A stretch of DNA of 5,983 bases from assembly GCA_003484585.1 (NCBI GenBank), contig DNBZ01000114.1:1-5983 (forward strand), given 5' to 3'. This stretch comes from Bacteroidota bacterium. Lineage in GTDB: Bacteria; Bacteroidota; Bacteroidia; NS11-12g; UBA9320. Shown in pieces: positions 1-5,983 of this stretch (positions are counted from its first letter, which is position 1; the number at the start of each line of letters is the position of its first letter). A program made the position numbers and the translations under genes. The notes beneath the pieces are model-generated. The model was not told the origin of the DNA. It saw nothing but the letters and a program-made list of their open reading frames with translations, and did not search any database.

Positions 1-595
1 AGTTTCTTTTTAAACCAAAGCCAAATGGAATTATGATGTCAGTTCCTTGGTATTCTGCACGAACATCTTCTATGTCATTGACATTTGAAGTCTCATTACC
101 ACTAGCATCAATACCTGTGATAAACTTTGCTTGGTTTCCAAACTCAGCATAAAATGCTCTTGCATTTTCTGATTCAGTAAATCCTCCTTCAGCATTACTC
201 CGAATAGCACCAAGACCAAAGAAGGTGTACAGTTGAACTTTTCTCAAAGGCCTAAGGAATGAAATATTACCTAAAGTGTAAACACCTACAAAACTGAAGT
301 CTTGGAAGTTATTGTTTACCTCATAATTTTCATCAGATACAGCTTTTAATTGGCCAATACTCCCGCTTAATTTCAATCCAAAAGTTTGGGATATCGAGTA
401 TTTTAAATGAGCTCCTCCTGAAAGACCCAATTTTGGATCATCTAAGTCACCATTTAGGAATGTTGGGCTAATTTGTAATCCTACAGACCACTTCTTGCCA
501 GGTCTAAATTTTGAAAAATAGCTACCTACTTGAGCCTCTGAAGCCGTAAAGCAAAGAAGAGTAAGAACTACTAAACTTAATTTCAATTGTTTCAT
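1..595 (-). CDS. Outer-membrane beta-barrel protein, possibly OmpA-like (partial, C-terminus beyond the window)
   Basis: The reading frame opens at an ATG at 595-593 and stays open for 198 codons to the window edge, so the C-terminus is missing. Residues 1-22 form a Sec signal peptide: Lys at 2 and 5, a hydrophobic run LSLVVLTLLCFTA, then SEAQ with likely signal peptidase I cleavage after Ala21. The mature part has alternating polar and hydrophobic segments rich in Gly and aromatic residues (for example WSVGLQISPTFLNGD, TFGLKLSGSIG, VQLYTFFGLGAI), the pattern of antiparallel beta-strands in small outer-membrane barrels. The repeated 'YSISQTFGLKLSG' and 'GVYTLGNISFLRPLR' style resembles the N-terminal barrel of Bacteroidota OmpA-family proteins, which often continue into a peptidoglycan-binding OmpA domain; that part cannot be seen here. 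A strong promoter lies directly upstream, so it is probably transcribed separately from bshC. Localisation is well supported; the exact family and role are not. Confidence 0.8.
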   Translation of the reverse strand, partial: MKQLKLSLVVLTLLCFTASEAQVGSYFSKFRPGKKWSVGLQISPTFLNGDLDDPKLGLSGGAHLKYSISQTFGLKLSGSIGQLKAVSDENYEVNNNFQDFSFVGVYTLGNISFLRPLRKVQLYTFFGLGAIRSNAEGGFTESENARAFYAEFGNQAKFITGIDASGNETSNVNDIEDVRAEYQGTDIIIPFGFGLKRN

Positions 596-648
596 AATAT
601 TATTTTTTAGCAACTTTAAATGTTTTAATTTCTTGTTTTAATAAGCCG

Positions 649-678
649 CAAAAGTAAGTTAAATTACATAATACACAA
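649..678 (-). promoter_or_regulatory. Bacteroidota-type promoter for the outer-membrane barrel gene
   Basis: Read on the minus strand, TTG (678-676) is followed after 19 bases by TACTTTTG (656-649). This matches the Bacteroidota housekeeping consensus of a -33 TTG and a -7 TAnnTTTG at every defined position, with normal spacing. It sits in the 87-base gap between the bshC stop and the barrel start codon. Transcription would start near position 643-640, giving an A/T-rich leader of about 45 bases. Confidence 0.75.
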
Positions 679-682
679 GGAT

Positions 683-2209
683 TTATGTCACAATCAAATC
701 TATTTTTTGAGACTTTCTAAACCCAAATTGATAAATAGACGTTAATAGTAGAGTAGGCACGTCGTCTATATGTGCTATAAAATGGGATTCCCGCTCTTGA
801 ATTGCCTCCCCATTGAAGTACATATCCTTAATTCTTAACAGCTTATTCAGACTCGAATCTTGTTCCAATTTAACCGATAGCCTATCATCTACCAATGTCT
901 TCATTTCTAATAACTTAGGCTCTACTTTACTTACCTTACCGTCTAGTGAAAATCCACTAAAAGCAGCTTTAACTAATACATTATAATCAGATAATGCATT
1001 AGTAATTGATTCATATTTATGGATAAGTAATTCCGTTAGAATATTAAACTCCTCACTATTCTTTTTGCCTAGATTTTCTTTGGAATTAAATAAATCCAAG
1101 ATCGTTTTGTCAGAAAGAGACGAAACTCTCTTCTTAGGAATTAATACGTTTGATTTTCGTAGGTGTAAAATGGGTACAGGGACCTCATAATTATCGAACA
1201 TACCTTTTAGCTGCATCCAATATTTAATTTCACTTGGCCCGCCTACATATACCAAATTCGGTAAAATCCATTCTTGATATAGTGGCCTTAATGCAGCATT
1301 TGGACTCAAATTATAGGCGTTCATTGGCTCTGATATTGAGTTAGTGATTTTCACACGATCTCCAGAGCTCATATCAAATACATTGCAATCTCGAATCACA
1401 AGTTGTTGATTATACCCAGCTTTTACTAACTTATCAGTCGTTTGATTGAGAGCTCCTGCATTCCTATACGCTATCTCATCCCGAAAAACCGGCAAAAAGC
1501 TCTTTTTAAGAACCTCATCATCAGCATCCAAGATTACTAGTCCTGTATCTTTGAAATAGGTATGCAATATACGTCTGAAGGCTATCGATAAATTAGCAGA
1601 ATTGACGTATTCTCGTTTGCATAGTGCTACAAACGACAATTGCTCCTCGGATAGGTTGAAGTCTTTTTCTATTTGCTCGAAAACCTCCTTTAACCCGTCA
1701 GTATTCATTCTACCTACCGGACCCTTTTGATTAGTTTCCCATTTTATTGACTTGCCATACAACTTTATTTCACTTATTTCTTCTAAGTCGTGATCTTCGC
1801 TCGCCATCCAAAAAACTGGAACAAATTGATGCTCGGGAGATTCTTTTTTTAGCTCAGCCACAATAGCTAATACATCCATAATTTTATATAACACGTACAA
1901 TGGACCCAGACCTATATGTATTTGCTGACCGGTAGTAACTGTATATGTATTAGAATCTGATAAAGCCTCAATATTATGAGCAACACCTTCTCCTGGCTCA
2001 AGTTCAGCAACAGAATATTGTTTCTTTAATACGGCTACAAGATTATCTCTTTTGTCCTGAGAAAAGTTAGACTTAGCCGCTATTGCACTTTTTAAGGACG
2101 AGATGTCCGGTGAGTATGTATGAAAATCAGAAAGCTTTCCGTCATAATAGTCGGAGATAAATTGAGACGCAAAAAAAGTCTTCTCCCGATCAATTTCTAA
2201 GTACTCCAT
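683..2209 (-). CDS. bshC: BshC, putative cysteine ligase of bacillithiol biosynthesis
   Basis: BshC acts in the cytoplasm at the last step of bacillithiol synthesis, adding cysteine to glucosaminyl-malate made by BshA and BshB. The 508-residue length is normal for the family (about 510-540). Family signatures in order are TGQQ near residue 93 followed by GPLYVLYK (102-109), PVFWMASEDHDLEE (131-144) of the Rossmann-like core, LSPNAALRPLYQEWILPN (301-318), and GGPSEIKYWMQLK (323-335). A Lys/Glu/Leu-rich helical stretch at about 380-460 fits the coiled-coil region that separates the core from the C-terminal part. The ATG at 2209 lies 4 bases after the rimO stop, so it is the third gene of the ftsY-rimO-bshC unit and probably translationally coupled. 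No terminator hairpin is obvious after its stop. The family assignment is firm; the exact ligase reaction is less well proven biochemically in the family than the BshA and BshB steps. Confidence 0.95.
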   Translation of the reverse strand: MEYLEIDREKTFFASQFISDYYDGKLSDFHTYSPDISSLKSAIAAKSNFSQDKRDNLVAVLKKQYSVAELEPGEGVAHNIEALSDSNTYTVTTGQQIHIGLGPLYVLYKIMDVLAIVAELKKESPEHQFVPVFWMASEDHDLEEISEIKLYGKSIKWETNQKGPVGRMNTDGLKEVFEQIEKDFNLSEEQLSFVALCKREYVNSANLSIAFRRILHTYFKDTGLVILDADDEVLKKSFLPVFRDEIAYRNAGALNQTTDKLVKAGYNQQLVIRDCNVFDMSSGDRVKITNSISEPMNAYNLSPNAALRPLYQEWILPNLVYVGGPSEIKYWMQLKGMFDNYEVPVPILHLRKSNVLIPKKRVSSLSDKTILDLFNSKENLGKKNSEEFNILTELLIHKYESITNALSDYNVLVKAAFSGFSLDGKVSKVEPKLLEMKTLVDDRLSVKLEQDSSLNKLLRIKDMYFNGEAIQERESHFIAHIDDVPTLLLTSIYQFGFRKSQKIDLIVT

Positions 2210-2213
2210 TTAC

Positions 2214-3521
2214 TTATATACGCTTAGCAATAAGGTCAAAGGCTTCAGCTTCTATTATTTTTGCTTGAATAAAATCACCTACTCGCATATATCCATTGTC
2301 TAATGGAATTAACACTTCATTATCTACATCAGGTGAGTCATACTGGGTCCTTCCCATATAGAAATCGCCTTCTATTCGGTCTATTAGTACTTTTTGTTCT
2401 GTACCTACCAGTTTCAGATTGTTTTTGAGTGAAATATCGTGCTGCATTCCCATTATTTCATCCGCTCTTGCTGCCTTTACCTCCTCAGGCACGTGGTCTA
2501 CTAGCGTACCAGCGTGAGTACCTTCTTCATGAGAATATGAAAATACACCGAGTCTATTGAACTCATAACGTTCCACGAATTGCTTTATTTCCTCAAAATC
2601 TTGCTCATATTCACCTGGGTGGCCCAGAAGTAAAGTAGTTCTAAGTGCTATTCCACTAACCTCAGATTTTATTCTATCCAATACCTCTTCTGTCCTTTTT
2701 TTAGTGATACCTCTTCTCATTGTCTTGAGCACATTGTCAGAAATATGCTGAATAGGAATATCAAGATACTTGCAGATATTTGGTTTACTGTTTATTATCG
2801 GCAGTACTTCAAAAGGAAACTTAGATGGATATGCGTAGTGAAGTCTGATCCACTCTAGTCCTTCTACATCACTGAGTCTATCCATGAGTTCGTGCAGTCT
2901 TCTCTCACCATATAAGTCTATACCATAATAGGTAGAGTCTTGAGCGATGAGCATAATTTCTTTGACACCATCTCGTACTAGGTTTTTAGCTTCTTGTACT
3001 AGATCTTCCATAGACTTAGAAACGTGCTTACCTCTCATCAAGGGGATAGCACAAAAAGAACAAGGTCTGTCACACCCTTCAGATATTTTCATATAAGCGT
3101 AGTGCTTAGAAACGGAAGAAGTCCGTTCGCCAAGAAGCTCTTTTTTATAATCTACACCTACTTGCTTTAGCAGCTGGGGAAGTTCAAATGTTCCATACCA
3201 CTTGTCCACCTCCGGTATTTCTGGAGAAAGATCTGCTTCATATCTCTGAGATAGGCATCCTGTTACTATGAGTTGCTCAATATTACCCGCCTTCTTTTCA
3301 TCTGCATAAGCGAGTATAGTATCTATACTTTCTTGCTTCGCATTATCTATGAAGCCACATGTATTAATAATAATAGTATCTGCTCCTGTTGCATCTTCGT
3401 GCACTGCTTCTATTCCGCCATTGGCTAATTGAGATTGAAGAACCTCAGAATCTACCGTATTTTTAGAACAGCCTAGAGTGACTATCGAAACTTTATTTGT
3501 TTTATGTGATTTTGTTTTCAT
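2214..3521 (-). CDS. rimO: RimO, ribosomal protein S12 methylthiotransferase
   Basis: RimO is a radical-SAM enzyme with two [4Fe-4S] clusters that puts a methylthio group on the conserved aspartate of ribosomal protein S12 (Asp89 in E. coli). All expected parts are present in 435 residues. The N-terminal MTTase (UPF0004) domain has cluster ligands Cys18 (TLGCSKN), Cys55 (NTCGFI) and Cys89 (TGCLSQRY). The radical-SAM CxxxCxxC motif is Cys150, Cys154 and Cys157. A C-terminal TRAM domain covers about 371-433. The text around TLGCSKNTVDSEV and IAQDSTYYGIDLYG is typical of RimO rather than of the tRNA-modifying relatives MiaB and MtaB. The ATG at 3521 is chosen because it leaves 17 residues before the first cluster cysteine, as is usual in Bacteroidota, and follows the ftsY stop by one base. 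Its place between ftsY and bshC suggests co-expression with protein targeting genes. Confidence 0.96.
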   Translation of the reverse strand: MKTKSHKTNKVSIVTLGCSKNTVDSEVLQSQLANGGIEAVHEDATGADTIIINTCGFIDNAKQESIDTILAYADEKKAGNIEQLIVTGCLSQRYEADLSPEIPEVDKWYGTFELPQLLKQVGVDYKKELLGERTSSVSKHYAYMKISEGCDRPCSFCAIPLMRGKHVSKSMEDLVQEAKNLVRDGVKEIMLIAQDSTYYGIDLYGERRLHELMDRLSDVEGLEWIRLHYAYPSKFPFEVLPIINSKPNICKYLDIPIQHISDNVLKTMRRGITKKRTEEVLDRIKSEVSGIALRTTLLLGHPGEYEQDFEEIKQFVERYEFNRLGVFSYSHEEGTHAGTLVDHVPEEVKAARADEIMGMQHDISLKNNLKLVGTEQKVLIDRIEGDFYMGRTQYDSPDVDNEVLIPLDNGYMRVGDFIQAKIIEAEAFDLIAKRI

Positions 3522-3522
3522 A

Positions 3523-4470
3523 TTAAGAAAATAGTGAGTTTACAAAGTTTTTACCATCGAATAGTTGCAAATCATTCATCTGCTCTCCTACTCCTATATA
3601 TTTTACGGGTATACTGAATTGATCGCTTATACCAATTACTACCCCTCCTTTTGCTGTACCGTCTAACTTAGTAAGTGCTAATGCAGTCACTTCTGTAGCG
3701 GCAGTAAATTGCTTAGCTTGCTCAAAAGCGTTTTGACCTGTAGACGCATCTAATACCAAGAGCACCTCTTGAGGTGCGTTTGGAACTTGCTTGTCCATAA
3801 CTCGTTTTATCTTAGAAAGCTCGTTCATTAGATTCACTTTATTATGTAAACGACCCGCTGTATCTATAATTACAACATCCGCATTTTGCTGAGCACCATA
3901 TTTTACTGCCTCAAAGGCTACTGCTGCTGGGTCAGTATTCATACCCTTGGCTACTACCTCTACTCCTACTCTTTCTCCCCATATTTTTAATTGGTCTACT
4001 GCCGCCGCTCTAAAAGTATCTGCTGCACCTAGTACTACTTTTAAACCTTGCTGCTTAAACATATGAGATAACTTACCAATAGTAGTAGTCTTCCCTACTC
4101 CGTTAACCCCTACTACCATGATTACATATGGTTTAGTTTCCAGATTTTTTATAGGCTTTTCTGTAGCTACCAGTAAATCTGTTATTTCTTCTTTTAGAAG
4201 TTCATTGAGTTCTTTATCCCCTAGATATTTATCTTGGCTTACTCGAGCTTCTATTCTTTCTATTATCTTAACGGTAGTATTTACGCCAACGTCTGAACTT
4301 ATGAGCAATTCCTCCAGTTCATCCAGAAACTCATCATTTACCGTACTTTTACCTACTACTACTTTAGAAATTTTAGTAATAAAGGAACTTCGGGTCTTTT
4401 GCAAACCTTCATCTAGCTTTTCCTTTTGCTCCTCAGTAGGTTTTTTCTTGAAAAAATCTAATAATCCCAT
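3523..4470 (-). CDS. ftsY: FtsY, signal recognition particle receptor GTPase
   Basis: FtsY is the membrane-associated SRP receptor. It binds the Ffh-ribosome-nascent chain complex and hands it to the Sec translocon, with mutual GTPase activation. The 315-residue protein is a compact N+G form without the long acidic A domain of E. coli FtsY. It begins with an amphipathic basic segment (MGLLDFFKKK) suited to lipid contact. The helical N domain spans about 15-110. G-domain motifs are intact: P-loop GVNGVGKT (121-128), insertion-box DTFRAAA (151-157), DTAGR (203-207), TKLD (267-270) and the closing GVGE (293-296). Ffh is excluded because no methionine-rich M domain follows and the N-terminus is of FtsY type. 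The ATG at 4470 lies only 14 bases beyond the base of a terminator hairpin, and rimO starts one base after the ftsY stop. Confidence 0.97.
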   Translation of the reverse strand: MGLLDFFKKKPTEEQKEKLDEGLQKTRSSFITKISKVVVGKSTVNDEFLDELEELLISSDVGVNTTVKIIERIEARVSQDKYLGDKELNELLKEEITDLLVATEKPIKNLETKPYVIMVVGVNGVGKTTTIGKLSHMFKQQGLKVVLGAADTFRAAAVDQLKIWGERVGVEVVAKGMNTDPAAVAFEAVKYGAQQNADVVIIDTAGRLHNKVNLMNELSKIKRVMDKQVPNAPQEVLLVLDASTGQNAFEQAKQFTAATEVTALALTKLDGTAKGGVVIGISDQFSIPVKYIGVGEQMNDLQLFDGKNFVNSLFS

Positions 4471-4517
4471 GGTTCTTAAAAATAAAAAAGCTTCCCATTA
4501 AACATAGGAAGCTTTTT
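4471..4517 (-). terminator. Intrinsic terminator after DUF4295, within the ftsY leader
   Basis: On the minus strand an 11-base-pair perfect stem pairs 4517-4507 with 4495-4485 (AAAAAGCTTCC against GGAAGCTTTTT), with an 11-base loop at 4506-4496. The 3' arm runs straight into a T-rich tract (TTTTTTATTTTTAAG down to about 4475). This is the textbook layout of a Rho-independent terminator for the rpmB-rpmG-DUF4295 transcript, which ends 25 bases upstream at 4543. Only two G/C-rich clusters support the stem, so read-through may be appreciable. The stem's own A-tract side would also let it work in the other direction, but there is no plus-strand gene to terminate. Confidence 0.85.
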
Positions 4518-4542
4518 CAATATTAAATATTTTTTAGATAAA

Positions 4543-4698
4543 TTATTGCTTCAAAGCTCCTTGTACTGCTTCGGTAGGCATCATTTCTTCTCTAAAAGAA
4601 TAAGCACCAGTCTTAGGTGACTTTACACATCTTATTACTTTGGCCCAATCTCTTCCAGATCCAGCTACTTTCAGGGTTGCTACTACTTTCTTTGCCAT
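4543..4698 (-). CDS. DUF4295 small basic protein, probable ribosome-associated protein
   Basis: This is a 51-residue protein with an ATG at 4698 and TAA at 4545-4543. It begins MAKKVVATLKVAGSGRDWAK and ends GALKQ. The middle reads VIRCVKSPKTGAYSFREEMM followed by PTEAVQG, a pattern I recognise as the Bacteroidota family DUF4295. It is rich in Lys and Arg, has no signal peptide or membrane segment, and starts one base after the rpmG stop (TAA-A-ATG). It is therefore made together with ribosomal proteins L28 and L33. Size, charge and operon position all fit a ribosomal or ribosome-bound protein. From memory, a Bacteroidota-specific large-subunit protein called bL38 was seen in the Flavobacterium johnsoniae ribosome structure, and DUF4295 may be that protein; I cannot verify the link here. 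Existence of the gene is near certain; the role is inferred. Confidence 0.92.
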   Translation of the reverse strand: MAKKVVATLKVAGSGRDWAKVIRCVKSPKTGAYSFREEMMPTEAVQGALKQ

Positions 4699-4699
4699 T

Positions 4700-4882
4700 T
4701 TATTTTATCTCTTTATGAAGTGTTACCTTTTTCATAAACCGATTGTATTTTTTTAACTCAATACGCTCAGTTGTATTTCTTTTATTCTTAGTGGTGATGT
4801 ATCTTGACATACCAGGTACGGTAGAACCTTTTTGCTCAGTGCATTCTAAGATTACCTGTACTCTATTTCCTTTCCTTGCCAT
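4700..4882 (-). CDS. rpmG: Large-subunit ribosomal protein bL33
   Basis: bL33 is a small protein of the 50S subunit near the tRNA exit site. The 60-residue sequence has the family core [21 protein letters not shown] (written here in two parts: [11 protein letters not shown] at about 26-36, then [11 protein letters not shown] to about 47) and a basic C-terminus ending THL-type HKEIK. Only one cysteine (Cys14) is present, so this is the zinc-free form; zinc-binding L33 has two CxxC pairs. The short PGM insertion before SRY is familiar from Bacteroidota L33. The ATG at 4882 follows the rpmB stop by three bases and has the context ACCATGG, with no Shine-Dalgarno sequence. It is co-transcribed with rpmB and DUF4295. 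Confidence 0.96.
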   Translation of the reverse strand: MARKGNRVQVILECTEQKGSTVPGMSRYITTKNKRNTTERIELKKYNRFMKKVTLHKEIK

Positions 4883-4885
4883 GGT

Positions 4886-5119
4886 TTATATCTTTCCGTT
4901 TTTTAGTAGACTATTTAAACAAGCACTAATACCTTTTTTATTTATAGTTTTTAGGGCAGATGTACTCACTTTTAGAGTAATCCACTCATCTTGCTCAGGC
5001 AGATAGAACCTTTTAGTTTGAAGATTTGGATAAAATCTTCTTTTCGTTCTTCTTTTTGAGTGGGAAACGTTGTTTCCAGCTAAGGCTTTTTTGCCTGTTA
5101 AATCACATACTCTCGACAT
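4886..5119 (-). CDS. rpmB: Large-subunit ribosomal protein bL28
   Basis: bL28 is a 50S subunit protein needed for late large-subunit assembly and 70S formation. The 77-residue sequence carries the hallmark start MSRVCDLTGKKALAGNNVSHS, here spread over residues 1-21 with TGKK at 8-11 and NNVSHS at 16-21. It continues with KRRTKRRFYPNLQ and a C-terminal STSALKTINKKG motif. Cys5 is present, but the paired cysteines of zinc-binding L28 are absent, so it is a zinc-independent form. The ATG at 5119 is the natural start because the motif begins at residue 1. It is the first gene of the rpmB-rpmG-DUF4295 group, with a likely promoter in the 54 bases upstream. An AGAGGA sequence abuts the start codon with only one base after GAGG, too close for normal Shine-Dalgarno pairing. 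Confidence 0.97.
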   Translation of the reverse strand: MSRVCDLTGKKALAGNNVSHSKRRTKRRFYPNLQTKRFYLPEQDEWITLKVSTSALKTINKKGISACLNSLLKNGKI

Positions 5120-5140
5120 TCCTCTGTTTTTTTAGGGCTG

Positions 5141-5171
5141 CAAAGATGTCATTTAATTTCTATTTAACCAA
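5141..5171 (-). promoter_or_regulatory. Likely Bacteroidota-type promoter for rpmB-rpmG-DUF4295
   Basis: In the 54-base gap between the upstream stop (5174) and the rpmB start (5119), the minus strand shows TTG (5171-5169), 20 bases, then CATCTTTG (5148-5141). This fits TTG / TAnnTTTG except for C in place of the first T of the -7 element. Transcription would begin near 5135, leaving a leader of roughly 15 bases. Position in front of a highly expressed ribosomal protein group supports it. Confidence 0.6.
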
Positions 5172-5173
5172 CA

Positions 5174-5983
5174 TTAAGGATACAAAAGATACTTTTTTCT
5201 CATCTCCCTATATTTCTCCAATTCTGGCTGCCATGATTTACGTATTTCTTCTTCCGTTAAGCCTTGCTCTACTTGACTCTTCAGCGTTTCATCTCCTGTT
5301 AATTTGTATATAAAACTTTTAAAATATTCGCCATCTTCTGCTTTATTACTTTTATAAAACTTTATGAGCCAATTAAGATGTAGATATCCTTCGCTAAAAA
5401 ATGTCGAGTCACGAGTATCCCTAACCACATAACCTCCACATTTTTCTCCTTCGTGCTTGGGATGGTCAGAAACACCCGGAATAGATTTAGGAGTAAAGAC
5501 ATACACACCGTCAAATCCGGGTCTTCCTACTATCTGAAATGGGCTGTCTGTACCCCTTCCTATACTCACATTTGTGCCTTCGAATAACCCTAAGTAAGGA
5601 TATAAGTATACTGAGTTCATATTAGGCAGATTCGGAGATGGTTGAACAGGAAGCTCATATAGCATCTCATGACTGTAATTATCACAAGGCACCACTGTCA
5701 CCTCACACTGAGATCCTCCTTTTAACCATTTTTCGCCATTTATCATCCCCGCTAACTCCCCTACAGTAAGTCCATGGACTATAGGTATGGGATGCATTCC
5801 AATGAAAGATTGATACTCCATATTCAATATAGGGCCGTCCACATAAAATCCATTGGGATTTGGTCTGTCGAGCACTACTACTTTCTTACCTTCTTCGGCA
5901 CAGGCTTCCATCACATAGTGCATAGTAGATATGTATGTATAAAATCGTACCCCAACATCTTGAATGTCAAAAAGAACAACATC
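5174..5983 (-). CDS. namZ: NamZ-type exo-beta-N-acetylmuramidase, DUF1343 (partial, N-terminus beyond the window)
   Basis: The family (DUF1343, YbbC/NamZ, CAZy GH171) removes N-acetylmuramic acid from the non-reducing end of peptidoglycan fragments, serving cell-wall recycling or scavenging. The frame is open from the right edge; an internal Met at 5923 could be mistaken for a start, but the 20 codons before it read DIQDVGVRFYTYIS, a conserved family block, so the gene continues outside the window. Counting from the first visible codon, other family blocks are DRPNPNG (39-45), GMHPIPIVHGLTVGELA (62-78), PSPNLPN (115-121), FEGTNVSIGRGTD (134-146) and the terminal SWQPELEKYREMRKKYLLYP, where the protein ends. 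The C-terminal 269 residues seen are intact. The signal peptide or lipobox expected for an exported enzyme would be in the missing part. No terminator separates it from rpmB 54 bases on. Family is secure; substrate is inferred from characterised relatives. Confidence 0.92.
   Translation of the reverse strand, partial: DVVLFDIQDVGVRFYTYISTMHYVMEACAEEGKKVVVLDRPNPNGFYVDGPILNMEYQSFIGMHPIPIVHGLTVGELAGMINGEKWLKGGSQCEVTVVPCDNYSHEMLYELPVQPSPNLPNMNSVYLYPYLGLFEGTNVSIGRGTDSPFQIVGRPGFDGVYVFTPKSIPGVSDHPKHEGEKCGGYVVRDTRDSTFFSEGYLHLNWLIKFYKSNKAEDGEYFKSFIYKLTGDETLKSQVEQGLTEEEIRKSWQPELEKYREMRKKYLLYP

Noticed and set aside
3762..3777. Perfect 7-base inverted repeat GCACCTC-TT-GAGGTGC
   Set aside because: It is inside conserved ftsY coding sequence (residues around APQEVLL), has a 2-base centre and no T-tract; most likely chance from codon choice.
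4118..4501. Open plus-strand frame of 127 codons opposite ftsY
   Set aside because: It is Ser-rich low-complexity sequence antisense to the conserved FtsY N domain, with no recognisable domain; it is a shadow of the real gene.
4499..4506. TATGTTTA in the hairpin loop as a -7 element for ftsY
   Set aside because: It lacks the final G, and the only upstream TTG (4520-4518) is 11 bases away, far short of the usual 19-21.
4743..5006. Plus-strand frame of 87 codons with hydrophobic runs, opposite rpmG and rpmB
   Set aside because: Hydrophobicity arises from reading Lys/Arg-rich ribosomal protein codons backwards; both opposite genes are clearly real.
5026..5313. Plus-strand frame of 95 codons spanning the rpmB promoter region
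   Set aside because: It covers the start of rpmB, the promoter gap and the end of namZ in antisense, and shows no domain or start context of its own.
5174..5923. Treating the Met at 5923 as the true start of the DUF1343 protein
   Set aside because: The 20 preceding codons to the window edge are in frame and encode a conserved family block, so the gene is cut by the window.

Overview
The window looks like chromosomal DNA of a member of the Bacteroidota, probably a Cytophagales-type marine or soil bacterium. The evidence is the AT-rich sequence, the gene order rpmB-rpmG-DUF4295-ftsY-rimO (a Bacteroidota arrangement), the bacillithiol enzyme BshC, promoter elements of the TTG / TAnnTTTG type, and start codons without usable Shine-Dalgarno sequences. 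The genus assignment is an inference from protein style only.

All eight genes lie on the minus strand, so transcription runs from high to low coordinates. In that order: (1) a NamZ/DUF1343 exo-beta-N-acetylmuramidase that enters from the right edge without its N-terminus (5983-5174); (2) a 54-base gap with a likely promoter; (3) three small translation genes, L28 (rpmB), L33 (rpmG) and a 51-residue DUF4295 protein (5119-4543), separated by 3 and 1 bases; (4) a 72-base gap holding a strong intrinsic terminator hairpin that ends just before ftsY; (5) ftsY, rimO and bshC (4470-683), separated by 1 and 4 bases and almost certainly one transcript; (6) an 87-base gap with a near-perfect Bacteroidota promoter; (7) the start of an outer-membrane beta-barrel protein (595-1) that runs off the left edge.

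Functionally the middle of the window is a translation and protein-targeting cluster. It has two large-subunit proteins, a probable third ribosome-associated small protein, the SRP receptor that docks translating ribosomes at the membrane, and the enzyme that methylthiolates ribosomal protein S12. BshC, the last step of bacillithiol synthesis, is attached to the end of that operon. The flanking genes act at the cell envelope: peptidoglycan fragment recycling on one side and an outer-membrane barrel on the other.

No gene-free stretch exceeds 300 bases. I saw no RNA gene, mobile element, CRISPR array or dispersed repeat. Apart from the uncharacterised DUF4295 protein and the hairpin in the ftsY leader, this is a conserved housekeeping region. 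I did not find evidence of an undescribed multi-gene system.
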